From Funneliformis mosseae (Eukaryota > Glomeromycota > Glomeromycetes > Glomerales > Glomeraceae), in contig CAJVPP010001595.1 of the NCBI GenBank assembly GCA_910592005.1, positions 1 through 18,996 of the forward strand: DNA of 18,996 nucleotides, read 5' to 3'. Position numbers and translations under genes: made by a program. Positions 7,072 through 17,029 of the stretch are shown here, piece after piece. Each line of letters opens with the position of its first letter. Positions within the stretch are counted from its first letter, which is position 1. Below the pieces are notes generated by a model. That model had not been told where the DNA came from and searched no databases. It saw only the letters and a list, made by a program, of their open reading frames with translations.

Positions 7072-8326
7072 GAAAGTCTACTCAATAGTTATATTAAGTA
7101 TAATCAGTTTCTATTGACTTTTTTAGATGAATCTTAAGTTTCTTACAAATATCACTGATATTAAGCTGACTGAATTCGCAAAGTATACGATGAACTAATA
7201 CAATGGAGAGAATTAACAAAAAAAAGTTATTAATTACATTATATAAATGACGAAAAGAACCCGTTCCAATATTAATTTATTTATTTATTTAAAGTAGTGA
7301 TACTGTTACTGTCAATTATTTGCGTTTATATAAACAATTAAGATGTAGCAGAAATTTAATTAAACAATTTTGAAGTAAAGATTATTCTATAAATAGATTT
7401 TATCAAACGTTGCCTTCCAAAAATTCCGTTTTCTTAAATCATTTATCACGATCTTAAATCAGTTTTTGGATTTCCTGCATGATCAAAAAAAAATAATAAT
7501 AATAATTAACATGAAAAAAAATTATATTTCATTTTAAAATAATTGCTTATTTAATCGAAAAGATTTATAAATATTGTAGAGTCAAATTATTTGACTTGGT
7601 CGGTCGTAATTAAATGACTTGAAACCTGCTTTAGCTTGGTTCATGTGATCGAACGATTTTATTGTGCTAACTGAGTTCTGCGAATTACACATATTTTTAT
7701 GACTTCATTTATCAATCATAGCTAGAGCTTATCTTGTGATTACGGGTAAAAGTTATCATAATTATCATAATTATACATTAAAATTATTTTATTTATTAAT
7801 GAGATGTGTAGCGAGTCTGATCAAGTGCAACCGAAAAATTTACTTTGAATATTTTTTTAAGTTAATTACATACTCATATCGAATTGTTTATTTCAATATT
7901 AAAAAAAAATATATATATCTTCGAAATGGATTTTACAAACTAGGATTTGGAATTTGAAATTTCTTTATTAATATTTACTTGTCACAAATTTTTAAAATTG
8001 TTAATTATCAAAGGAATAGCGGAAGAAATGTATTGAAGTGAGACTTAAGTTAAAAGAAACTTTATAATACCTAAGTTCATGTATAATTAATTAAATTCAT
8101 AAAATTATAACAAATAACAAATATACTAAATAAAACAATAATATAAGTTTGCCAAACTAATTGGTGTGATAAATTCCGTATATTATTGACTAAAAAAGCA
8201 TGAAAAATTATTATTGAATTTATCTGAGCAACCTAGGCTATTTATAAAAAATTTAAACCGAGGGCCGAGTAAAGTGGGATAAATTTCTATGCAAGGAAAA
8301 AAGTTTTAGCCCCATCCGAAACAAAA
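7072..8326. other. Gene-free stretch upstream of the LRR gene
   Basis: I see no supportable gene. A 73-codon open stretch at 7736-7957 starts with GTG, is rich in Tyr/Ile/Lys as expected from A+T-rich random sequence, and shows no domain. Short repeats such as TTTATTTATTTATTT (near 7275) and AATAATAATAAT (near 7495) are present. The last 60 bp (CCGAGGGCCGAG near 8259) are somewhat richer in G+C and precede the LRR gene's likely start. Confidence 0.5.
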
Positions 8327-9271
8327 ATGGTTTTAAAGAATAGTTTAGAAAAAAACCCTAAAAGACTTGGAAACAATAATTAAGGAATTAGAGCAAAGTA
8401 ACGAAGGATTACGTTCAGAATTCAAATATTTAGAAAAAAAGGTCAGCGAGCGGGAAGAAACCAAAGTCAATATTAATAATTTAGAAGTTAAGATAAGCGT
8501 ACGAGAAGAAATGTCCGAAGAAAAGCAAGAAATTAATGAATTAGAAAACAGAATCAGAAGTCTTGAATTAATTTTTTATGATGATACAATTGATAGTTTA
8601 ACTATTACAAATAATAAGGATAACATATTGAACATCTTGGGCGGATTGCAAAGATATCGTAAATTGACAAAACTCAAATGTAATCGTTCTCAAATAACCA
8701 GTTTACCAACATTACCTAACTCCTTAATGGAACTCAATTGTGATTCTACTCTAATAAGTAGCTTACCAAATTTACCCGATCCTTTAACGACACTCTATTG
8801 TTATAATACTAAAATAACCAGCCAATCTTACCTAACTACTTAACGAAACTCAATTGCTCTAACACTCAAATAACGATGATCATACCTACTTTACCTAACT
8901 CCTTAACGAAAGTCTGGTGCAATGAAACTCAAATAACCAGCTTACCAACATTACCAAATTCCTTAACGGAACTCAATTGTAGTAATACACAAATAACCTG
9001 CTTACCAACATTACCAAACTCCTTAATGGAAATTTGTAGTAATACACAAATAACCTGCTTACCAACATTACCTAACTCCTTAATGTTACTCTATTGCAAT
9101 GAAACTCAAATAACAAGCTTACCAAATTTACCCGATTCTTTAACTAAAATAACCAGCTTGCCAACGTTACCTAACTCCTTGACTCATCTTAACTACGAAA
9201 GAACTCAAATAACTAGCTTACCAAATATACACGATTCTTTAACGAACATCTACCCTGTATATTTTAAATAA
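8327..9271 (+). pseudogene. Coiled-coil protein with 20-residue LPxLP leucine-rich repeats, frameshifted
   Basis: From an ATG at 8327 the frame MVLKNSLEK is joined to the main frame only if one base of the A tract 8349-8355 is ignored. Without that, the main frame has no ATG until 8511. Residues ~10-75 are Glu/Lys-rich with heptad-like spacing, a probable coiled coil. From about 8660 there are ten leucine-rich repeats with consensus LTELNCSNTQITSLPTLPNS. Twenty residues with LPxLP is the short type known from YopM, IpaH and SspH bacterial effectors, rather than the usual 23-24-residue eukaryotic type. A missing TTAC after 8822 shifts the frame inside repeat 3; the repeats then continue from 8876 to a TAA at 9269. 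Repeat 7 lacks one residue and repeat 9 lacks about seven, both in frame. No catalytic ligase domain follows. Role unknown, presumably protein binding. The two small indels could be real decay or assembly errors. Confidence 0.7.
8680..9243 (+). repeat. About ten tandem 60-bp LRR-coding units
   Basis: The unit CTCAAATAACCAGCTTACCA recurs about every 60 bp. Two versions of the loop occur, encoding TLPNS (majority) and NLPDS or NLPDP (at about 8771, 9126 and, altered, 9226). Units around 8940-9060 are nearly identical in DNA, with shared AGTAATACACAAATAACCTG. This suggests recent unit duplication by slippage or unequal crossing-over. Confidence 0.8.
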
Positions 9272-9741
9272 CAATAATTTAACATCTATCTACTAACTTC
9301 TAATTTAGAAATTTAGCTGTTTATTTTAACTAAAAATCATTTACTTGTTTATTACCGATAAAAAAGATTTGCGAACAATTAATGCTCCGTCTTTACTGTT
9401 ATTTAAATCAAAATTGCGAGATTAATCTTAAATAGTCTTAATATTTGTTTAATATTTTTATTGATAATTTGGAGGAAAAATTAAAGAACGAATATAACAA
9501 ATCTTTTTTTCACTAAACAAGTTAACAAGACATATATTTTAATGCAAACAAACCAGATGGTTTATTTATTAATGAATTTAGTAAAAGAAAAATTGAGATC
9601 GTTATTATATCGATTTCTGATATCTGATGTTAATTATTATTTGATTTTGATTAGTGTATTTATTTGGTCATACATCTTCGCTTCGGTAATGAACTGAGAA
9701 AACAGATAAATTAAGATTCTTTCTTTTCGTAAAGTTATTTG
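9272..9741. other. Gene-free spacer after the LRR gene
   Basis: No coding or transposon signature was recognised in these 470 bp of A+T-rich sequence, which end at the target duplication of the next hAT-type element. Confidence 0.5.
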
Positions 9742-9749
9742 AGATTGCA

Positions 9750-10127
9750 TAGGGATGTTAAGCGGTCCTTACAATTTAGGAGATTACTAATTCTAGAGAA
9801 GTCTAATCATTTATCTATAATAAGTAACCCCATCAAAAAAATGTCAAAAATTTTATAACTAATTTGTAAAAAGCGAAAATGATATTCAAAATTGGCAATT
9901 TTGATGGGACCGCTAAGTACAGGACCGGTCCTTGGGACCCGGTTCTAAGTCCTTAAATTTTAAATTATAAGAAATTCTGGGATTCCAAGAGGGTTAATTA
10001 TATATTTTCACTTGGTAGCTCATTAAAACATTATAATAGACAAAGTTTTGTAATAAATTTGTAAATATAATTCTTTGTAATTTTTCTTGGGACTTTTAGG
10101 ACCGCTTAGGACCGCTTAACATCCCTG
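9750..10127. mobile_element. 378-bp non-autonomous hAT-type element (GGACCG family)
   Basis: A perfect 8-bp direct repeat AGATTGCA flanks the element (9742-9749 and 10128-10135). The termini are inverted repeats: left TAGGGATGTTAAGCGGTCCT and right, reverse-complemented, CAGGGATGTTAAGCGGTCCT, which differ only at the outermost base. Extra GGACCG/CGGTCC motifs lie internally (9907-9950) and next to the right end (10098-10116), consistent with subterminal binding repeats. No reading frame encodes a transposase. The 8-bp duplication and CAGGG start fit the hAT superfamily. The near-identical termini suggest it is younger than the other two hAT-like elements in this window. Confidence 0.85.
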
Positions 10128-10135
10128 AGATTGCA

Positions 10136-10734
10136 GAACGTCAGTAACCCTCGTTATTTGCATACTTGAAATATTTCTTGACAGGAAATTTAGTTTTGTG
10201 ATTAGAATAATTTATTAAAATTATAAATCATTCTAAAATTCTGTGTTATTCCCTTATTCTTTAATGAAAGAAACCGTTACCTCATTACCTCGTTATTAAG
10301 GTTATCCTTTCATGCTCATTCATTTCTGATTGATGAATTTCGGAAGAAAAAATTTGGCGCATCTAAAAATTTGATTAATGATGTGCATTCATTCATTCAT
10401 CCATCAGATTTTGTATTAGTAATTTTAGTATTGTGATTTACTATAACAGATTTAATAAAGGCAAAAGAAAAACTTTAAAAAGCAAATCGTTTAAATGCTT
10501 ACATCCAAGCGATCAAAACCAAAAAAATGAGTAAAAGAAATAAATCAATCCATATCGTAAACCCGAAAAGACGAACTAAAGAATGCAATGTCCTAAAAAT
10601 AACAATGCATTCCGAAGAGATCTTTAATTAAAAGATGTCATTTCCTTATCTCATATTTTCAAAAAAAAAAAAATAGATTATTGTGAAACCTTTTTCGTTT
10701 ATTGTTATTGATTAATCAGATTTAGTTTATTAAT
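10136..10734. other. Gene-free A+T-rich spacer
   Basis: Nothing codes here with confidence. Short repeats include CATTCATTCATTCATCCATC at about 10387 and an A12 run near 10662. Confidence 0.5.
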
Positions 10735-10879
10735 AGCAAATGACTAAATTACAAATGATTTAAATGATCGTTAAATGTTGTTGGTCATTTTTCATTTATC
10801 ATTTGGATCAATTGCGAAATGATAATGCTAAATGATTTAGGATAATGTCAGAATGTCAGATCATTATCGAACACTGGTA
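10735..10879. repeat. AAATGA-rich block, probably a hAT-type terminal fragment
   Basis: AAATGAT, AAATGAC and their complements TCATTT/GTCATT occur about ten times within 145 bp, followed by ATCATTATCGAACACTG at 10861-10877. In reverse complement that end begins CAGTGTTCGATAATGAT, like a hAT terminus. No matching left terminus or 8-bp duplication was found, so it may be truncated. Confidence 0.35.
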
Positions 10880-11002
10880 AAAACTGGTTTAAAATCGCAT
10901 GAGAATTAACAAAAAATTTTCTCAGTTAATTAAATATCTTTTTTTAAAATAATGTTTTTGTATAATTTCATTATTCCTTCTAATGTAATTTCTTTCTTTC
11001 AG

Positions 11003-11175
11003 GCCATTAAAATTATATGATGCAGATTACTTGGACGGTCAAACGCCGTTAGTGAAATTTCCTACGATGCCCTGTCCCAAATGACACGCACCATTTGAAT
11101 CCTGAAGAGATTACTTTCGTTTACTCTTGGTCACTTCCAGGCAGTAAAGCTTACGGATGGCTTCGGTTATTGTAA
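11003..11175 (+). pseudogene. Lone exon-like relic of an unrecognised protein
   Basis: It is preceded by a pyrimidine-rich tract and CAG (TTCTTTCTTTCAG ending at 11002), a good splice acceptor. One frame then reads YDADYLDGQTPLVKFPTMPC to a stop at 11082. A second frame, overlapping from 11074, reads NDTHHLNPEEITFVYSWSLP and GSKAYGWLRLL to a TAA at 11173. Residue choice (Pro, Trp, Gly, Asp, His) and local base composition are far from the background, so I think the two frames are one exon joined by a frameshift in the C-rich tract around 11071-11078. GT at 11172-11173 could be a decayed donor. I do not recognise the family and see no neighbouring exons. Confidence 0.4.
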
Positions 11176-11936
11176 TTCTTGGAGCTTAAATTTTGTAGGT
11201 TCAATAAAATCGATTACATTATGTTCATAAACATCAAGATTCGTACAGTAAGTTCAAACTCTTCATCTTGGAACAAATTTGCGAGTCTTATAGGATGTTA
11301 TGTTTATATTCGACTTCATAATATGGACAATTGTAATAGAAAAGGAGAAAACATCTGAACATAATTAAGCATATAAAATTAAATTGATTTTTTAGGCAGT
11401 TTCCACCTTTTCTACCTATATTGCTAGTGTCTTTCCTTAAACATAATTTATTTAGTTGCTTTTATACTATGTAATAAAATATATTTCTTTAATAAAAATG
11501 AATCAATAGTAATTCACAATTTAATATTTTAATATGATAATCTTGCATGAACTTTAAGACGATGGTTTACAAAAAATTTTAAAAAAACGTATTCTGAATT
11601 TTAAAAAATCTTTTATAATTAGTGCAGGTCAATTTAACTAAAATTCCAAAGGCCAGGATATCGTGATTTCAGATTCAATGTCGAAAAGCCAAATGATACT
11701 CGAACAATTAATTGTTCAATATTTTTTTAAGGTTATGAATGAAAACATCCATTGTCGATTTATGATTAATATATGAACAAAGGAGTTTTTCTATTTCTTG
11801 CCTCGTATATATATATATATTTATTTATCTTTTATGACCCATTATGAAAGATCTCCCTAGAAACCGTTTTAGGTGACACGTAGCTAACTATCTTTTCATA
11901 CCCACCCACGCTCCACACGCCTTTAATAAGTGATAG
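11176..11936. other. Gene-free stretch with a TA microsatellite
   Basis: No gene was recognised. A (TA)n microsatellite occupies about 11806-11820. The segment 11863-11925 is richer in C (CCCACCCACGCTCCACACGC) than its surroundings and unexplained. Confidence 0.5.
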
Positions 11937-12235
11937 CAGTAATAGCAAATTATCAGGTCATTTGGCCATTTTGAAATGACCTCTGAATGACCTTCGAATG
12001 ACCTGGTCATTTTGAGGTCATTTGTCATTTGGTAATACAGGCTAAATTTTATATGCTGGCCAGAACTACAAATTTATATCACGTGAAATATGTATTATTT
12101 TGGCCAGAATTATTGAGATCACATAATATAATTTTTAAATTACCAGGTCATTTGTCATTTAATGTTGAAATGACCCAGATGACACATGACCAGTCATTTG
12201 ATTCATTTGATCATTTGGGTCACTTGCCATCACTG
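11937..12235. mobile_element. 299-bp non-autonomous hAT-type element (AAATGACC family)
   Basis: The left end CAGTAATAGCAA and the right end's reverse complement CAGTGATGGCAA differ at two of twelve bases. Flanking octamers are AGTGATAG (11929-11936) and AGAGATAG (12236-12243), an 8-bp duplication with one mismatch, so the insertion is old. GGTCATTT/AAATGACC motifs are dense near both ends. The centre carries GGCCAG motifs (about 12058 and 12099) resembling the centre of the element at 1844-2433. An open reading frame that overlaps it is an accident of the repeats, not a gene. Confidence 0.8.
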
Positions 12236-12243
12236 AGAGATAG

Positions 12244-12991
12244 TGAGACACCATGTGGTAATAGATAATTTTTACAATAATTAGCCTACCCTCTATAGAT
12301 AGTTTGGACACATAAAAAACAATGATAATATTTGTTTATGCAATTTTACAAATTACAAATATTGTTATTTTCTATCAGTGTTTAATTTTTTTCTGGATAT
12401 TTATAATTGGCAAATATTATTCAAATATTTTAATATCAATATGATACACAAACTTAAGCACAAAAAATTGCTTGAATCAGATATTTAGGAGCAAAGTTAT
12501 TAAAATCACATTACAGAATAAGAAATTGATTTTGAGTTAATAATGATCAAAAAATGCAATAAAACAGTAAACATCTCAACTAATAATAAAATTGTTCTAA
12601 ATTTAAATTTTGAGTTAAATTAATTAATAAGACAATACTAAAAATTTATTAATAAAAAACTATTTTGAGCCTCATCATAAAATAATCTTAAGCAGATGTA
12701 AATACTAAAACTGAAGCAAAGTAACTATTGATACCATATGAAGTCAATCTTATTTTATCACAAGAATTAACATTATTAACATTTTTAATATTTTTAACTT
12801 CTTTAACATTTTTATTTATTTATATTTATCTTATGTATTATTATTAATATTTATTATATTATTATTATAATTAATTTAATATTTTATAACTTGTATTTAC
12901 TTAACATTATAATTCATTTTATTTAAAATAGCATTAAAACAATAAATATTATAAAGTCAAATAAAAAAACAAAATACTATTTTAGTCACAG
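12244..12991. other. Start of the very A+T-rich domain, no gene seen
   Basis: From about 12260 onwards G and C become rare. I found no frame, repeat or RNA gene that can be supported. Runs such as TATTATTATTA (near 12836-12870) are simple sequence. Confidence 0.5.
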
Positions 12992-13697
12992 ATATGATTT
13001 CTATTAAAGAAGGTCAAAAGAGTGAGGATAAAGCTTTAAATAATGATGATAATAATAATAAAATCCAAGTAAACGTTCTTATAAAATGAAGTCAAAGAAA
13101 AAAGAGGATAATTAGAAGTTTTTACCAAATGAATTTGAAAAAAAAATAAGTCTATAAATAATGAAGTCTTAAATAATAATAGTAGTAACAATAAAGTATA
13201 AGAAAAAATACAAAAATCAGAAATAACTCCCCCTAAATAAAGCAAAAGAAATAAAAAGAAGCTTGTCAATATAATTTTAAATAATTATGATGAATTAGCA
13301 ATGGCTCTTACTAATAAAAATAATTTAAATAATAATAATAATAACTGTAATAAAAATTATGTTAATAATAAAAATGAAAAAATAATAATAAAATACAAGA
13401 ATCTCTTATTTATCTCCTTATCAATAATCAAAGACTACTTATTTCTTCTAAACTATTAGAAATAAGTGATAACAGTCTCTTAAATGATAACTTTTTGCTT
13501 TAACTATAATTTATTGTTTATTATTATAGATTTATAATTGATTTTATTTCTCATATTTTTAGATAATGCTATAAGAGATATACATAAACTTATTATATCA
13601 ATTACAAATAATATGAAATACAGCAAGTTTTGCAATAATCTTAATAATTCAAATAAAGTATATAGTTTCAATTCTTATTTAAATATGCCTTTTTAAC
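12992..13697 (+). pseudogene. Decayed multi-exon-like coding relic, low-complexity and unrecognised
   Basis: Patches of coding-like sequence follow one another with stops and frame changes. MISIKEGQKSEDKALNNDD starts at 12992. In another frame from about 13152 come SINNEVLNNNSSNN, EKIQKSEITPPK and SKRNKKKLVNIILNN, separated by TAA codons where Gln would be natural. ESLIYLLINNQRLLISSKLL and EISDNSLLNDNFLL run to about 13500. After an A+T-rich interval ending TTTTTAG at 13561, an open stretch reads DNAIRDIHKLIISITNN and KYSKFCNNLNNS, to a TAA at 13696. The interval 13501-13561 could be an intron. The family is unknown; part of this may be chance openness of A+T-rich sequence. Confidence 0.35.
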
Positions 13698-14207
13698 TAT
13701 TTCATCTAATTCATATCTAACTACACCTACTATACTATGACTGCATTTATCTCTAATTATACTAACTACATCTACAATATATACACTACTTATATTACAT
13801 ACATTATATATATTATCATATATTACTTAATATACATTCATCTAATTCGTGTTTTAATAATATTATTAATATATATCTTAGTTTTAATAATGATGATTTT
13901 TGTTAAATACCCTCAAATAAATCTTTTAATATTTATTCAAACTTTGGCAATTTTAGTAATGATGCTTTTTGATCAAATAATATAGAATTAATTCTTCTAA
14001 TACAATTTCGTAATAATAATAATATTCACTAAATCGGTTTGTGATTATATATGAATTCTAGTATTTTATTATTTACTTTCAATATGTATCTATTGATATA
14101 ATTACCAATTATAAATTCATTCAACTTTTTTTCACTTAATTTTAATAATCTATCAATATTAGTAACTGATATATTATAAATGATAAAATGAGAAAATAAA
14201 ACTAAGA
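13698..14207. other. Low-complexity A+T-rich region, possible continuation of the relic
   Basis: An open stretch at 13737-13985 is very rich in Ile/Tyr/Leu and looks like an artefact. A different frame gives patches such as NIYSNFGNFSNDAF (about 13930-13970) that could continue the preceding relic. Neither can be supported as a gene. Confidence 0.3.
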
Positions 14208-14417
14208 GTCTAGACTTTCTTGAAGAGTTAAAGTATTTATTTCTTCAAATTCTGAATTCTAAAAAAGCATATTTATAGATTTAGTTTGAAAAATATTTAA
14301 TTGTAATCTTAATTCAGCTGAAGAAACTAGTTGGTTATAAGTTACTGCTGATTTTTGCAATAAATTCCTGGATATTATTAAGATAACAATTGAAAATTTT
14401 AACAAAAAAAGAGCTTA
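14208..14417 (+). pseudogene. Possible decayed exon
   Basis: Two overlapping frames look partly coding. One contains SLDFLEELKYLFLQILNS followed by TAG codons. The other contains CNLNSAEETSW, a TAA, and VTADFCNKFLDIIKITIEN, to a stop at about 14415. The stops are TAA, TAG and TGA where CAA, CAG or CGA would fit, as expected from C-to-T decay, but they could equally mean the sequence is not coding. It follows the relic at 12992-13697 in the same orientation and may belong to it. Confidence 0.25.
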
Positions 14418-16359
14418 GTAAATAATTCATTTCATTTATTTTGTTATATTAATTATTTTTACTAATTTATTAAATTTCTTTTATTCATTTTATTTGTAGA
14501 AAAAAAATTATAACTCACTTGTTAAAAATTGAATTAATCATATTAATTGATAAAGTAAAGACTTATATTACATAGATAGATAAATGTGATAAATCTAATT
14601 AAATTAAAAATTCAAAATTCTTTACCTACTTTATAAAGAATTGTTCAAAGAACATTTATTATAAATTATTATTCAAAAAAGACTGAAGAAATAAAATCTT
14701 TGGATAGAATTACAAAAAATATAGTGATTTCTTTACAAAATAATAAAAATATTACCAGTAATCTGCAATTATAAATTAGATATTCTATTTATTATTTTTA
14801 AATTATATTTTTAATAGATTACTTTTAGTTGTTTAATAATGAGTATTAGAAAATATTTTCAAGATAATGACATTTTCATAATAGACATAATTATGATTTT
14901 AAATATTAAATTACAATGATTGTTATTTTTATTTTATACTTTAATATTATAAATTATTTTATTATTATTTTTATTATATAATAAAAATTAATTAAAATTA
15001 ATTATTTTTAATATAATGAAATTTAATATTATAAACCATTTTTATTTATATAATACAATAAAAATTTATTACAATCTTTATTAGTCAATAAATATAATAT
15101 ATCATTAAGTACTATTTAATACAAATTATATTCACTATTAATTAATAATATATTAACAACTTCAAAAAATTAGGTCATCAATAATTTCATGTTTATATTA
15201 TAAAATTGTTAGATATTATATCATCATATATTAGTTTTATATTATCATAATTTATTGATGATAACTTAACTATGTTATAATAAATCATGGGTTTTTGCAA
15301 AGCAATTAATAAAATTTTAAATAATTTTATAGTAAACTGAAAATTAATAAATATATAAATATAAGTATTAGTTATTTTTATTGTTTATTTACTTAAAATA
15401 TATTAATTTTTATTTAAATTTTGTGATTTACAATTGTTTATAAATAGGTATTTAGAATTTAATAAACATAAATCTTCTTGTTATTTATATATTTTATCAA
15501 TAATTTATTTTAAATAATATTACATATATTTTAAATCTTTAAAATTATTGCAAAAATTTTTTAACTTATTAAGTCTTTCTTTTTATTATATAATTTCTTA
15601 AATTTAATCATGAATAGAGGTTTAATTAATAATTATAATATCAATTAATTCAGACAGTAGAATCAGTCATTTAATTAATTCAACAATTTTATAATAAAAA
15701 CAATTAAAAAAATATTATAAATACTATAGTTATATAACTAAGTAATTTATTTTTCTTCTTACATCAAATTCTGCAATAAGATTATATTTATAAATGATAA
15801 AATTAGAAAGGAAATGTAGATTTATAAATAATTAAGACAGTATAACTTTTGCTAAAGAAAAATATCAATATCAATAATATTAATATACTTACTATAAAGA
15901 CCTTTTTATAAAGAAAATAAACTAAATATATTACCAATTTCTGTAATATATAAAATAATAATTTTTACAATATATATTTTTAATTATAATAAATTATTCT
16001 TTTACAAATTAATTTAATTACTAATAGTTTTAATATATTAAATGAAATTTTTAAAATAAATAATTCTTCTATATTTATCAAATATACATATAAATTATAT
16101 ATAATTAAATCATAATTTTAGTTTGTTCTTTTAATAGAATTGTTTAAGTAAGCATATTATTATTATGCAAAAAATTTTTAATATAAGATATGAAAATCAG
16201 ATTTTTTAATAATATGTTCAATAATCTAAATTATAAAAATTTTATTCTATAGACTTAAGATTTAAATGAAGTTAATTTTAAATAAATATGTTAAATAAAA
16301 AATAAACTTTTATAAAATAAAATTTCAATAAAATTAAAAGAATAACCTATACAAAATTT
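14418..16359. other. Extremely A+T-rich domain without genes
   Basis: No gene was recognised in nearly 2 kb. The segment 14940-15017 is 78 bp with no G or C at all. Sequence is dominated by AATAATTA-type words, with only a handful of CpG. It could be heavily decayed repeats, a matrix-attachment-like or centromere-like A+T island, or simply a spacer. Confidence 0.5.
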
Positions 16360-16375
16360 TACCTTAAAAAATATC

Positions 16376-16765
16376 AAATCAGATGAAACTTAATCTGATT
16401 TTTTTACTTTTTATAATAGAAATATACCTTCAACTATTAAATCGAATGAAACTTAAGTCAAATTTTAGTCAATTTTTCTGATTTTTTTACTTTTATAATA
16501 GAAATATGCCTTCAACCATCAAAATCAGATGAAATTTAAATTGAATTTTAATCAATTTTTCTGATTTTTTTTTCTTTTTATAATAGAAATATACCTCTAA
16601 CTATCAAATTAGATGAAACTTAAGTCAAATTTTAGTCAATTTTTCAAAAAATATATAAAAAATAAACTGATTTTTTTACTTTTTATAATAGAAATATGCT
16701 CTAACCATCTAAATAAGACGAAACTTAAATTGAATTTTAATTAATTTTTCTGATTTTTATTCTTT
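16376..16765. repeat. Tandem repeat, about 83-bp period, four to five copies
   Basis: The anchor TAATAGAAATAT recurs at about 16414, 16496, 16581 and 16686 (spacings 82, 85 and 105; the last unit has an extra ~22 bp with AAAAAATATATAAAAAATAA). Each unit also contains GATGAAACTTAA or a close variant, then AATTTTAGTCAATTTTTCTG and a T tract. No coding is apparent. Confidence 0.8.
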
Positions 16766-17029
16766 TTTTGAAAATGATAATAATATTATAATAAATATTT
16801 AGGATAATTTAAAAGAATTTAGGAGAAAAATGGATTATATTTTTATTATTTTACATAGTTTTCTATTTTTTGCTTATATTTTTTAAATAGTAAATTAATC
16901 AGTAGGTTTTAATAATAATTATGTTATGTTTTTAAGAATTATATTAGATTTTTATTATTAATAAAATTTTAATATTTAATAAATTTAATAAATATAATAT
17001 ATCGATTTTATATGCTTATTTGACTAAAT
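16766..17029. other. A+T-rich spacer between two tandem-repeat blocks
   Basis: No feature was recognised beyond A+T-rich simple sequence. Confidence 0.4.

Noticed and set aside
7582..7625. Short inverted words around TCAAATTATTTGACTTGG
   Set aside because: Arms are too short and A+T-rich, and there is no flanking duplication; this is within chance expectation.
7640..7670. Possible tRNA-like B-box around GTGATCGAACGATT
   Set aside because: No matching A-box, acceptor stem or anticodon arm could be folded around it.
7736..7957. 73-codon open frame starting with GTG
   Set aside because: A non-ATG start in a eukaryotic context, Tyr/Ile/Lys composition expected from A+T-rich DNA, no domain, and no neighbouring exon.
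12029..12268. 79-codon open frame on the plus strand
   Set aside because: It lies almost entirely inside the 299-bp hAT-type element and runs past its right end through the target duplication. It is a by-product of GGTCATTT repeats.
13036..13269. 77-codon minus-strand open frame with Leu/Ile/Phe runs
   Set aside because: It is the antisense of Asn/Lys-rich AAT/AAA repeats; plus-strand patches here are more plausible as coding remnants.
13737..13985. 82-codon Ile/Tyr/Leu-rich open frame, superficially like a membrane protein
   Set aside because: The hydrophobic composition follows directly from TAT/ATT/TTA-rich simple sequence. A different frame looks more coding-like and continues the neighbouring relic.
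12992..14720. Alternative genetic code (TAA/TAG read as Gln) as an explanation for interrupted frames
   Set aside because: TGA stops and several frame changes also interrupt the patches, and the rest of the window uses the standard code in the intact BTB gene. Decay of a repeat explains it more simply.
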